From Dermatophagoides farinae (Eukaryota > Arthropoda > Arachnida > Sarcoptiformes > Pyroglyphidae), in assembly GCF_024713945.1 (NCBI RefSeq), contig NC_134678.1, positions 5,890,001 to 5,954,000 of the forward strand: a stretch of 64,000 nucleotides of DNA, in the 5' to 3' direction. The position numbers were made by a program, and so were the translations under genes. A model generated the notes under the pieces. It saw only the letters and a list, made by a program, of their open reading frames with translations. It was not told the origin of the DNA and did no database searches. This document shows positions 48,555-61,831 of the stretch, one piece after another. Position 1 is the stretch's first letter; each line of letters opens with the position of its first letter.

Positions 48555-51500
48555 TTAGAAACGATTATTATATTCATGATTCCATCGATTGAAATCAATA
48601 TTATAAACCAATAGTTTTCCATTTTCCATTCCAACAAGAATATATTTGAAATCTACTAAACTTAATGAACGTATCTTTTCTGGTTGTATATTTGATGATG
48701 AATCCGTATTGAATGCATACAATGGTATCAAATCGAATGTACGTAAAATTTTGATTGTATTACCATTCTCGGTAAAGATGATATATTCACCGTCACGTGT
48801 CGTTTGTAGAATGGCATTGTCTTTGTCCTTCACGTTCACATTGATCTCCATGCATTTAATTAATACACCTTTCAGATTGTATGAAAATAGATAGGATTTT
48901 TGTTGTTGTGATTGTTGTTTTGATTTGCTTTTTCTACCATTATCGGTGATGGCAATGCCAATAATGAAACCCATTTCACGTGATATATTCAAATTGGTCA
49001 CAATATAATCATTCTTATCCAACAAATGTTCTTTGTCCAACTGTTGTTGCTGTTGGTGTTGATTTTCATCCAAACTGTTCACTAGTTTATCATTCTTTTG
49101 TGGTGATTTCAATTTAGCATATCCTTTTCGACCCAACATACTTGCTTCAATGTTTGCATCTAATAGAAAAAGTGAAAATAGATAAATTAAATTTTTTCTT
49201 TACAACTATCAGATTTCAACAAAAGTTCTTACCTGCCAATTTTTTAAGATCAGTTTCATTTATATCACCATAACTAATATCTTTTGGTATTGAATGTCGA
49301 GCACGGAAATCAATTTCTGAAATGCATTCACCTTGAGTAGTTGTGTGTATAAGAATCTTATTCAAACTGGAGCTGACAATTATTCCCAATTCTGCACTGA
49401 TCAACAAAGATGTTATTGTTGATTGATGTCCACATAGTGTCAATTTTGGTAATGGATTCGATGAATTGAAGCTACCATTGCCTTCGATTTGTGAATATTT
49501 GGCATTCCAAGTCCACAATAGTACTGAACAATCTTGACTGCCACTAACAATGTAAAAATCTGATGCGATATTACATTCACTTCTGGCGATGCAAGTTACA
49601 ACACTTTTATGGCCATATACAATCTGGGTAATTCTTCCGGTCTCGGTAGAATAAACACGAAAAGAATTATCATAAAATGGACATAGAATAATATATTTGC
49701 CATCCATGGTAACCACATAATTACATGGATACGAACAACAAAGATCGTTAGTGTCAACCAATTGTCGTTTTACATTGTTACTATTCGATTGAAGGCCAGC
49801 ATCCATTATCAAAGGATTAGTAGGATCTTTTGTGCTCCATTTATGTAGAAAATATTGTTGATGTTGATTAATTGTTACTATCAATGAGGTATTGTTAGAT
49901 GTAAGGCTTCCAGTACAAGCTGCCACATGAACGATAGGAGCATTAAATGGAAATTTTAGATTCATGCATAGTTCATCCAAACTGGATGAAAACATCAATG
50001 GTGACACATGTAATGCGCTGGATCGAGGAGGATGTGGATCCGTGGTCAATTGTGATGGAGTCTGACCAAAATGACGTATCTGTGTTTCAATAGCCTCTCT
50101 AATCGATGTATCGGCAATGGTTGATAAATCAATATTTCCTTCATAGGTTAAATAGTAAAAAACATTCACAGCTCGAACTGCTTCAGGTCCACGTTGTTTA
50201 TAGCCGAAAATCAAATCAATCCATTGATGAAGTTGACAAGAAACTAGATCCGATTCAAGGGCCATTCGATGAATTCGAATAAAGCTTTCAGGAGTATCAG
50301 CCCAAGGTGGAAGTTTGACATTTTTCATTAAATTATTGCCATGAAATATTTCAGGAAGAAAGAAAAATTCTGGTATCAATTCTTTAACATTCTGTTGGCC
50401 ACCCATCAATGAGGAAACCCAAGAATCTCGAATAGATGTGAAAAGACGACTACGATCTTCCATATTTCCATCTTGGATAGATAGATAGACTGAAAAAAAT
50501 GGCTGGATTCGAATCAGCCAGCTCAATGTAAAAGCAGCTGTTGAATAATGTGTACCATAATGAAATGCTGGAACCTGATTATTATCCCAAGAATTAAAAC
50601 GTTCAATAAATTCGTCGCGTCGTTCGGAATTCAAAGCACCGATCGGTTTGGAAAGATCACGGAAATTGGTTGGTTGGGAAAGATCCAGATCTTTACTTTC
50701 ATAGTTGGTCAAAATCCAAGGAAATATAGGATATTGATTCATATCTTGATAGGTTCGGCCAGCGATTGTATTCAAAAACATTAGATATTCAAAATTAGAT
50801 ATCTCTCGTTTTTGCCATCTTTGTGTCATGTTTGACGAAGCAAACAATTGTTTTGGTGTCATCAATGACCCACGTCGTGATTGAGGTATTCCATATTTAA
50901 CACCAACACCAACAGCTGGTAAATAGCGTACAACTTTTTTAACAGTCTCAAAATCCGAAAACGCAAACATTATTGATGTTCTTTGAGCAAGAAATATTTC
51001 CAATGCATTCTGTTGCAATAAATAACGTCGTGTAAAAATGGCTCGAATATCTTGAAACGATACTTTACAATTATATGTTAATAGGTCACAATACTGAAGA
51101 GCAACCAGATCCCAATCTTTAAATTCTTTTGTTCCTTTTGGTCCGATTCCTGAAAGACCTCTAAATGAATCGCAAAAATCTGTTTTGCGTTTATCATAAT
51201 ATTTGATTATATCAACATCGTTATTATTATGTGCCTCGAAGAAAATTTCATTAGATGTGATTTGTAATACTCCATCGATCGTATAGATTGCCCAAATCAA
51301 ACAACATTCGACGCTATACAAAACTGAGCTGCTAAATTCAACAGTTGTCGTTTCGGTATCACCAATGGTATCATCATTATCCCATAGGAATGAATCATTA
51401 TCATCATCATCTACGGAATTATTGATCATTGATCTTGGTGGAATGATAGGCGATGATAATGATTTATGCGCATCATCTGATGATTTTGATTCATCTTCAT

Positions 51501-54500
51501 GATTTGATATTGTTTCTTGTATACAATTGGTAGTCATGGATTTTAATTTTGAATTAACAAATTCACCCAAAGAATCATATATAAAACGCCGCCGTCTTCG
51601 GCAATCATCTTCCCAGGAATCAAGCTTGAAATATTTTCCGTTCTTCTTGTTTGATTGATTCTTTGAATCGAGTGAAAATCATCCAATCACGACGTTTGGC
51701 CGATATGATTAACGAATTGATTATGTTTTCCTCTTGTAATCGTGAATTATTTGTCTCAATACATGCCTGTGTGAAGGCATCATGTTTTGATACATCATCG
51801 GCACGTAATCGATTTAATATGAATTCGGCTTCCATAGCCACTCGAACTATGTGATCTTTCATAGCATGTGATAAGAGTCGGCCTTCGTTAATTAATTCAA
51901 TAAATGCTAGTCCCGCGTTCTTTTGCAATGTATTTTGCCATTCTTGTGAACATAACAACATCACCAGCTCCACTGGACTGGCATCTGGTCGTTTGAATGT
52001 ACGAATCGTTTCTTTAGTGATCAATTCTTGTCCATGCGATCCGAGCAATGTTTTTGACAGAAATGAAGAAAAATCACAAATAATTTCACGTAAAAGTGGA
52101 CATACAGAAGCTAATGTTGCCTCTAATTTTGCTGTCAATTTTTCAGTAATTTTAGTATTTGTTTTTGATATTTCAATCGATTCCAATATTTTTGTTTGAT
52201 CCAATTCTTTATCAGCATTATTATTATTACTATTATTTGAATTATAATGATCAATTTCTGTTTGTTGTCGTTGTTTATTGATTGATTTATCACCAATATT
52301 TTTAGGTTCAATTATATCACGATATTTGGAGACCATAAGAACCGAAATAAAATACAATGTTGCCAATGCTAAAAATTGTGATTGTCTTGTATCCGAATCG
52401 GCATCTCGATAGATACAAGCTCGAAGGCGATTAATATCCATTTCTTGTAATAATGAATTTGGATCTTTGATCGGTGTAATCAAATGATAATGTAAATTAT
52501 CAATATCCGAATTGGTAGCTTTACAATAAATCAAATCACTATGTTCTGGATTAAAATCAACGCTAAATAATTCTGCTGAAGAAAGAATGCTGATGCCTTT
52601 ATAAAGATATTCATTTTCAGAAATCAATTCAAAATCACGACAATTATCTGGATTTAAATTTTCATGTTGTTGTATGAGCAAACAATTTTTAACGGCAATC
52701 GTACAAACAATACGTAAACATTGGCGAAGAATTCCACCGGAAGCCATATTCTTTTCTGCTTCAAGTTCAGTAAAATTTACATGTGTTGCAACAAAACACA
52801 AAACATCAATTAAATTGGCCAATTTATAGAGAAGAAAATTTGCTTGAGAAGGTGAGAAACCTTCGTTTCTGATTTGTGTGATACATGTGGCACCATTACC
52901 ACCAGTTGCTGATGCTAATAATGGAAGTAATCCTCCTGAAGCAATGATAATATTATCACAAAGTTGTGATATTAAATGTATTGTGTTGACAATATAGATT
53001 TGATTCTCATTGTTCTGTAACACTTGATCAATTTGTGTTGTTCGAGCCAAAGAAGATTCAACTTTAAATTCGACGCTCTGATTACGCCATGTTTGAAGAT
53101 CAATTTCTATTGAATAAAGTAAATCATTCAAAAGTTTAAGATGTAAATTGCTCCATTTAAATTCCGGTATACGAAATGCTGGTGTAGCAGATATCTTTGC
53201 TTTATTCACATCGATTAATTCATCTTTGTCGATAACATCTGGTTTGGGGATTTCGGTTCGAAATTTTCGTGTTGGTGCCACATCAATTGAATCACTAGGT
53301 GTGATTTGTTTTCCACCATTCCCATTATCGATGATAATATTTTCCAATTCATTATCTTGATGTTTAGCATCGTTGCTTTTGTGCGGTAAATTATTCGATT
53401 CATTTTCAATCGAACTAATTGTACAAATGACTGGTGGTTGAGTTTCCGATTCACTATGGTTAACATTAACAGTTTCACTATTGTCAGATTGATTGGAATT
53501 TTCCGTATCAGCGGTTTTTATTTGTGATGTGTCTTGACCATCAGTTCCGGTTTCATCATTATCATTTTTAATATTATGAATTGAATTTTCATTTGTGGTG
53601 GCTTTTGAAATCAAAGATGCTTTAATGCTTTCCAAATTTTTATTAATTATATTTTTCATAATGGACGGATTTGTAACATAAGCATTCGTTGATGAAGCTG
53701 TTGGTCGAGAACTTTTTCCAAATTGTTCAGTAAAATCATCATAAGAAATTTTAGCATGTATAATAGCTAATGTATCAATCCATACACGCCAGCCTCCATA
53801 TTCATATTTGATAGCATGATAAAGTAATATTCGAAAAATGGCCAATATTTGATTGGTGATGAGTTCATTTTTGTTTTCAATTAAATTGATAAGCCAATTT
53901 TGCCAAACAGACATTTGCAGAACGAATCGTCGATTTTCACGATTATTGATCAATAGTGACCATAGATCATTGATGAACATTTCTTTGATGCTACCCCCCC
54001 TATCTTCGGATGGATCTTGTTTTCCTTCAATCAATAATGTGGCAATAACTTTCAAGATCATTGAATTCTCAATTTTTAACATTGAACTACAGGAACTAGT
54101 AACTCGAATCGATTCGATTGATGTTTCAGTCAATATTTCAAACAATGCATTATAGGTGTTGATCGTTAATGGTGTAAATCGTATTAAATGTTCACAGAGT
54201 AGCATGTATAAATTATGTGGACCCATTACATCCTGTTTTCGTTTCGGTGTACTTCTACTTAGAAAATAGCCCAATAATTTTAGTGCCTGAATTCGTATCT
54301 CTTCATTGTTGGAGTTGAGCAATTTAAAGATGGTTTGAACACCATGTTTAGCATCAAAAGCCGGAATCAATGAAGCCGGATGTTCACACATTAATGATTG
54401 AAGCATTTGAAGAACATCGATAATATTTGCATCTTGATTGACGGTAACAAGATAATTTAATATTGCTTGTAATTCATCCAAATGAATACCATTTCCTTTG

Positions 54501-57185
54501 ATAATTAATTGCTTGATGAATAATAGAATGTAGGATCGAATCGTTTCTAATTCTTCATCATTAGGTCTTAGTTTATAATCCTGAGCTTTAACGTTGTAGG
54601 ATTTTTCTTCTGTGAGCCAATAATAATATTTTAAAGAATGTAATAATTGCAAAACAGTCGATATTCGCCGAACTTCATTGAATATGATACCGTTGAAGAG
54701 CACTTGTGTGTTGTTATTATTATTCATTATGGTAGGATTTGTTGATCCTTGACTACCACTTGTAGAATTGATCATTGAACTATTAGCACCACTTAGAAAT
54801 TCACTGGAAAGATAACAATAAAGTTTCATCTGGATTTTTGCGTCCACATAGATCCAAAGTGAGGCATTGAATAGAATGTTGTCCAACATTTGTTTCAAAA
54901 TCAATGCATCATTATTATTTGATGTACTGATCAATGTTTTTGTTAAATTGAGTAATACTTCCAATGTATCGTTATTGATCAAGAGCCGAGCATTTTTCGA
55001 TAAAATTGATGCTATCGTAACAAAACCATGTGATTGTATCATTTCATTGCCGAACCATTGTGGTGAAAATTCCAACAGATCACATGTAAAACCAATTAAC
55101 GTTGAACATGCATCAGAATCATTTTTCTGTGCAAATTTGTACAACAATGGAAGTAAAGCACGAATACCACCGATCGATTGCAATGTAGAACTAATGGAAT
55201 GTGTTTGAATGGATTTTGCTTGGCCCATTAATGCAGCATGAGGCGATGAAATGAAATAGGAAATATTATTTTTAGGTAAACATTGGAGACAAAGGGTATC
55301 ACTTTCGACGGCCACCGGTGTATATAAGCAGAATATCGATGAACTTAGTTTTTCTTCATAAAGTACACGTTTCATACCAATCGGTAGATCCATTTGACTT
55401 TCATTGGAATGTTTATATTGTCCAATATATGAAGGACCTAATCGATGAATTGAACAAATTTGGCTCGGATTCAAGGCTTCATGGAATAAATAAATTGAAG
55501 CGATTTGGCCGGAAAACAAATAAGTATCATTCAGGTCAGGAGTACCGCCAATATAGCATTTATCAAAATGATCATTCGTTTGCACTTGCCAAGCCATTTC
55601 GGTGTTGGCCGTTAATTGGCCATTAACATAAACTTTCACTTCAGCTGAACGCCATTTGGTTACATAGGTGATTGCGCAATGATACCATTTTTGTGATACG
55701 AATTCATAAGGAATGCAATGCTGAAATCCTTTGCCTTTGATTTTCATTGATGTTAATACCAGACAATTTCCAGTGAAATGAGCCGAATAACCAACACCAG
55801 ATTTGCTTGTTCGAAAATAATACAAATAAGGCTGTGAATTAGTCGAATTGGATTCTATACGGAACCAAGTAATCAATGTCCATCCATTTTGAATGGGCCA
55901 TTTTTGAAACGGTGGAAGGGCTAATACTGATCCATCGCATCCAGGAAAAGCGAAAAATGCATTCGGTCGATTACGTTGATGTAGATTAGCATTACGGATA
56001 TAATGCAATAATCGGGCATCTTCTTCACTGAATTTCAAAATGGCTAATAATTCTTTTACATTGCAGCTATATGTCGTTTGTAGATTGATTATTTCTCTTA
56101 TGAAATGTTTGATTAAATTATCTAAATTGAATGTTTGTGTTATAGCGATAAGCAATAAATCTTTTGAATATTCAAGATTAAGCAATGATTTTTTTAATAC
56201 AGCAATGATTACGCTTAAAATTTCGGCTACGACTTTCGATGGTAACATTTTGAGATAATCACAAAAAAATATTCGCAAAGTTTCAGGTTTTCGTATTCTT
56301 TGTAAATCTTCGGTTATTAATAATTTGAGAATATTATCTGTGATGAAATTAATTTCATTCACCGGTATTGAATCCGGTCTTGTGGACATGACAGCTAGAA
56401 TTTTCTTAAATAGTAAACCGAATTTCACTTCATCCGATGTGATTGGATCATTAAGAACTTCATTTATATCGCTATAAAATGAACTATGTGAAGGAAATTT
56501 ACGTTTATTTTCTCGCGATTCTATAATACCATCCACATTCTCTTCAATTTCATTGTTACCACGTTGTTTCCAATCATTATCTTCTTCGTCATTTTCCTCA
56601 TCAGCAGAAGCAGAAGCAGCAGCATCACCATCATCTGCATCTGCATTGGCACCATCATCACCAGCAACATTATTAGCTTGATGCGGGTGGTGTTTAGATT
56701 CACATTCCGATTCACTAATTAATGGTTCATCATTATTATTTTTATCATCATCCAAGGGTGATTCAGTATTATCATTATTGTTGCAATTGTTTTTAATATC
56801 CAAATCGTCTAAATCATTGAAACTCGGAGAAGATTCATTAGAATTCGTGGCTATTGATTCACCATTTTGTTGAAATTCTAATATTGGTAATTGTGATTCA
56901 TTTTTGTCCAAAACAATCGTATTTTCATTGGCTTCAATTTCATTTATAGTTTGACAAAGGACATCATCGATTATCTGACTGATTGTTGTTTGTATTTGCT
57001 GAGAATTATCCACGTCCATGATGACTATATGAAATGAAATTTTTCACATTAGTAAATGAATTAAAATGTAAAAATAGGTAACCTTTTTTCTCAATGATAT
57101 CGTTGGCAGCAGCATTTTTAATTCCTTCATTTAAATCGTCGTCGATTAGTTTGCTGTTAGATCGTTGCTGTTGACAATCATCCAT
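48555..57185 (-). CDS. NBEA: Neurobeachin (rugose/NBEA-LRBA family), with one +1 frame break
   Basis: Exons 57185-57083, 57024-49233 (7.8 kb) and 49159-48555. BEACH-WD40 scaffold that binds PKA and controls vesicle traffic to membranes and synapses. It begins MDDCQQQRSNSKLIDDD. Order: acidic low-complexity region (about 60-190), a ConA-like domain with the family motif KWYHCAITYVTKWRSAEVKVYV (about 370-560), Armadillo-like repeats, a long Ser/Asn linker, DUF1088, PH, BEACH (from SNMTQRWQKREISNFEYLMF, about residue 2108) and WD repeats ending FNRWNHEYNNRF, the family C-terminus. At 51631-51628 the frame needs one base skipped after TTT: EERKIF must join KLDSWEDDCRRRRRF, the conserved WEDDLRRRRRF motif, but frame zero stops within two codons. 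With the skip the total is exactly 2833 codons; human NBEA is about 2946. Confidence 0.94.
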
Positions 57186-58327
57186 TGTTTGTTAGAAGAG
57201 TTATTAAATCGTTATCAATATGCACACGATTCATTTGACAATTTTAAATTAAAATTAAAAATAGAAAAAATTTTCGAGACACACACACACTTGAACAAAA
57301 AAAAATTATGATAATATCGTGGATTTTTCTTTCTAAAAAAATTATAGAATTTTCTGACAAATAAACTTGAGAAAAATTTTGACACTTTTTTCTGCCACAA
57401 AACTATACAGGTAATAATAATATAATCATCAAAAAAGCATGATCGTCATCATCATCATCATCTCATAAATTAATATCCACAATTATCCATGTCATGGATA
57501 TATGGATGGATACCGATCATTAGTTGCACTATTGGAGATGAAAAAAATAACCAAAATGAAAAAAAAATTCCGTGTAGGCAGAAAGATAGAGTCAGCATTC
57601 ATAATGATGATGATGATGATGATGGAAATCATGTAAACAAGCCGTACTGGCTACAATTTATAAACAAAAATGACAATATTATTTCCGGCATTAATATTTT
57701 TTCATCATCATCCAATGCTACTACGATCAAATCATGGATCCGATACGTATGTATAATGTAACAATATCATTGTATTGTGACCATTACCGCTGCCGTTTTG
57801 GGATAAAAAAAAATCCAAATTTTGAATGGTGAATATGAAGTGAATGGCATTATAAACAACAACAACAGCGCGACCACTCCTTCTGTGGAAATTTTTACTC
57901 TTGTTTTGTTGTCGATGCTTGCGTGGCTTTTGAGGTTTCTATTTAAAACAATAGAAAAATTGATTGTATCCACAACTATACAACATCTCTGCAGACTTTC
58001 AAGTCATGCATGTTATTCTGTTTTGGCATTTGCATTGACAATAATCTTTTGAATAGAAAAAAAGATCGACGAATGTGTATCGAATGTCAACAAATTTTTT
58101 TTGTATATTAATAATTTAATGATGAAAATTATAATGGAAAGAAATTGGATATTGTATATGCCGGTTTGTTTGTATAATTGAATGTTAATTACACGTAAAC
58201 ACAATTTTATCTCGTTTATAATCAAAAATCAAATTTAATAATATTATCATTTGTCAACGATTATAATGGTGGTAAAAATGCCAGAAAAAAAGAGAAAAAG
58301 TTTTTGAAAAACAAAAAAAAAATATTA
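57186..58327. other. Non-coding interval, neurobeachin promoter / CDKAL1 3-prime end
   Basis: 1.1 kb. It includes the neurobeachin upstream region and CDKAL1 3-prime UTR. GAT runs (57603-57624) create a poly-Asp frame that I reject as a gene. Confidence 0.5.
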
Positions 58328-60101
58328 TCAAACAATTTTCCGATAAATTTTATATAAAACGGATGATACAAGTATAATGGTACAAGATGAAAGCCAAATT
58401 TTTCGTATCATTTTTGTTGAATCATCATTATCATTATTTGCATTGCCCATTAACAATGTGGTTCGAATTCGATTCATTAACCATCGTCGCCATAATGTTT
58501 TTGCCATCATATGATATTTTCCTACAGATTCAATTTCCACATCGATCCATTCGCCTAATTGACATTGATGTTTAGCTATCAATATTTGTTCATAGAATTT
58601 ATTATGACCGACAAAGAATTTTTTATCTGTAGATAATTCAGTCACTAGTACACGATATTTATGACCGATACGATCATTATAAGGATAATAGGAATTGAAT
58701 AGTTGAGATATTATTCGACTTCTACGTTTTACCTAAAAAAAACAAAATTAAATTATCATCATTAAATGGAACAATAATAAATTTTTTCAACTCTACCTCT
58801 AGTGTAGGTACTCTTTTCATTTTGGCTGCTGGTGTTCCAGGACGAGGGAAGAATTGATTGATAAACAATACGGGAAATCGATATTTATTTACTAATGATA
58901 CGGTTTCATTGAAATTGTTTTCAGTTTCGGTAGGAAATCCACAAATTATATCAGTGGCAATGGTAATTCCTTTGACTCTGTGAATTGAGAAAAAAAAACA
59001 ATGTAGTAGTTATTTATTTTCAGTAAATCAATATTACCTTTGTTTGAGAAAATCAACAATAGTACAAAAATCTTCGATACAATATTCTCGTTTCATATCG
59101 GATAAAACTTGATCACTACCGGATTGAACCGGAATATGTAGAAATGAATAGACACGTGGATGTGATAAAATTCTTGCCATACTTTCTATATGTTCCAATA
59201 TATATGGTGGATTAGTCATACCTACACGTATCATGCAATCATTGGGCACCACTTTAATTAATTGATCCAATAGTTCCGGTAAACTTTTACCAATATCTTT
59301 ACCATATGCACCAGTATCTTCACTTGTAATCCATAATTCTTTAACATTCTCATTGAAAGCTGTTTGTGCACGTTCGACAATATCTTCGATTGAATAGCTA
59401 CCTAATTTACCACGTGCATGTTTAGTCTTACAATAGGTACATTCATTTAAACAACCAGTATTGATCGAAATAATTTCAATTAAAGGATTTCGTCGTATTT
59501 TAGGCATATGAAGTGATGCACCACCAGTTTTGCGACCATCTTTTTTCCGTACAGTCAAGTAACGAACAACATTTCCTTTCAATGTTTCTTCCACCACTTC
59601 TACAACTTTATCAATCTGTTGAACACCAATGATACTCATCGATTTTAAATATGGCAAACGATAATCCGATTGTGCCACACATCCAGCAAGGACTAATTTT
59701 TTACCTTTCGATAAAGCTTTTTTCATCTCATTACGGAATTGAGTTTCGGCCGGTGTTTTTACCGTACATGAATTTAATATCCAAAGTTGAGCTTTTTCTT
59801 TATCTTGAACAATTTGATAACCATTCTGTGCCAATATGCCCATCATATATTCGCTATCACTGCTGTTATGTGTACAACCCCATGTGTGTACGTAAATCGA
59901 ATATTTGGCAGGTAAAAAATTCTGATAAGGTTCAATAGATGAATTGTCATCATTGTAATCATCAACGACATTAGATTCTTCATTCTCTTTTCGATAAATT
60001 CGATGATTTAATTTTACCTTGAATTCATGGCTATGATTATCATTTTTATTGGCTGTAGTATCAATGTTTTGATAAATATCCTCAATATCTTCCAGAGTCA
60101 T
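58328..60101 (-). CDS. CDKAL1: CDKAL1, tRNA-Lys ms2t6A37 methylthiotransferase
   Basis: Exons 60101-59038, 58977-58797 and 58732-58328, 549 residues. It adds a methylthio group to t6A37 of tRNA-Lys(UUU). It starts at the ATG at 60101 ([12 protein letters not shown]); the frame extends further up only from non-ATG codons. MTTase N domain with three cluster cysteines ([29 protein letters not shown]), radical SAM core with [16 protein letters not shown] (CxxxCxxC), then [35 protein letters not shown] and [16 protein letters not shown]. The TRAM domain follows ([18 protein letters not shown]). The C-terminus has a hydrophobic helix ([19 protein letters not shown]) followed by basic residues: an ER tail anchor, as in human CDKAL1. 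Confidence 0.96.
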
Positions 60102-60319
60102 TGCCGAAAAATAAATTTTGAAAACAAAGTTGGACAAAAACTGAGAAACAATTTTTTAGTTTTATTCATAGAATAAATTTTTTGAAAAAAAATATAAATT
60201 TTCATTATACTTACAATTCTATGTATAAAGAGATATTGCAACAGAATAATTTTTAAATTTTTTCAAGAAAAAAAAAAATTCATAACAAACAACAGAATCA
60301 AACATTTTTTCGCCCATGC

Positions 60320-61040
60320 CACAGAAAAAAAGTGTGGAGACTAGTCTCCAAATTTGGAGGGAAAAATCTGCAAATTTGGAGACCTGACTTCAAAAATGAA
60401 GAGAAGTGGAGACTGGTCTCCATTATTGAAGAGTAATCGCCAATTTTGGAGACCAAAAACATCAAATTTGGAGACCGGTCTTCAATATTGAAGATTCGTC
60501 TTCAATGATTGATAAATTTCGATTGTTAGTTAAAAATTGTAAATTTAATTGGATTTTTACAAAAATAAATTCATAACTTAGAAGAAACAATTCACTAAAA
60601 ATTGTTTTTCGATTGTTTGTTAAAAAATGTAAAATTTAATTGGATTTTTACAAAGATATAACTTAGGAGAAACAATTCACTAAAACGAAGATGATATCGA
60701 TAATGATCAAGATGGTCATCCAATTCAACAATCAATGGCTACAAAAATGGCCATCATGAATCGTCATCAGCCTGCTATAATGATTGATTCATCATCATCA
60801 ATTCTTTCATCGAACGATTCACCAAATATGATGATAATGTCACCACAATTACAGCATCATAATTTTCAACACCATCAACAACAACAACGGAATATTATAC
60901 ATGTGACAAAAAATGATAATAATTGAATCAAATAATTTCTCGTAATTTAAATCACTATTTTATATTTTATTCATTTAAATATTAAATAAAAGTTAAGTTA
61001 TAAAATCATAACTATTTTAGTCGTATAAAATATAGTATAT
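60320..61040 (+). repeat. Left arm of the inverted repeat
   Basis: Outer 180 bp is a mosaic of short palindromes built on GGAGAC/GTCTCC and CTTCAA/TTGAAG. Then two tandem copies of an 80-bp unit (about 60508-60598 and 60608-60684) ending in AACAATTCACTAAAA, then a host-like coding tail, then AT-rich 3-prime-UTR-like DNA. The first difference from the right arm is at 60867. Confidence 0.85.
60677..60926 (+). other. Host-like C-terminal reading frame carried in the arm
   Basis: An open frame begins about 60677 (EDDIDNDQDGHPIQQS) and runs through an internal Met at 60735 to a stop at 60924-60926. Composition is that of a transcription-factor or signalling protein tail: Ser run, Met/Pro, then HHNFQHHQQQQ and HVTKNDNN. 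It is followed by a polyadenylation-like AATAAA-rich region. I do not recognise the parent gene. In the right arm the same frame is present but ends earlier. Confidence 0.35.
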
Positions 61041-61147
61041 ATGATGATTTCTTTTTTTCGCCTATGATAAAAATTTTTTAAGGCCTCGCGATTTTCTCGG
61101 CCCTGTTGTACTGAAATGTATTATTATTAAATTTAGATATAATTGTG

Positions 61148-61828
61148 TATATAAATAATTGGGGGGCAAATTTATAAGTGATCGGACAATTATGGTTCAT
61201 ACCACTATCCTCCCCAACAAATAGGTTTTATAAGCGAGGGGGAGGCAAATTTATAAGTGATTGTCCACTATCCACCCCCAACACTGACTATTTTTTAAAT
61301 TAATTATGTGTAATGTGTAAATGTGTATTGTGATAATTGGGGGGCAAATTTATAAATGATCGGACAATTGCGCTACGAATCACTATCCTCCCCAACAAAT
61401 AGATTTTATAAGCAAGGGGGAGGCAAATTTATAAGTGATTGTCCACTATCCACCCCCAAAACTGACTATTTTTTTATATTTAGATATAAGTATGTGTGTA
61501 TGTGTATATAAATAATTGGGGGGCAAATTTATAAGTGATCGGACAATTATGGTCCATACCACTATCCTCCCCAACAAATAGGTTTTATAAGCGAGGGGGA
61601 GGCAAATTTATAAGTGATTGTCCACTATCCACCCCCAACACTGACTATTTTTTAAATTACTTTATGCGCAAGTGTGTATGTGTATATAAATAATTGGGGG
61701 GCAAATTTATAAGTGATTGTCCACTATCCTCCCCAACAAATAGGTTTTATAAGCGAGGGGGAGGCAAATTTATAAGTGATTATGCGCAAACCACTATCCA
61801 CCCCCAACACTGACTATTTTTTATATTA
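61148..61828. repeat. Tandem array of a dimeric ~178-bp unit
   Basis: GGGGGGCAAATTTATAA recurs at about 61161, 61339, 61518 and 61696, a period of 178-179 bp. Each unit has two related halves, one opening GGGGGGCAAATTT and one GAGGGGGAGGCAAATTT, and each half closes with ATCC(T/A)CCCC. Each half could therefore form a G/C-clamped hairpin. The fourth unit is shortened. A divergent half-copy lies at about 61903-61960. Confidence 0.85.
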
Positions 61829-61831
61829 ACC

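Noticed and set aside
57489-57761. 90-codon plus-strand frame with poly-Asp
   Set aside because: Driven by a GAT microsatellite; no family resemblance.
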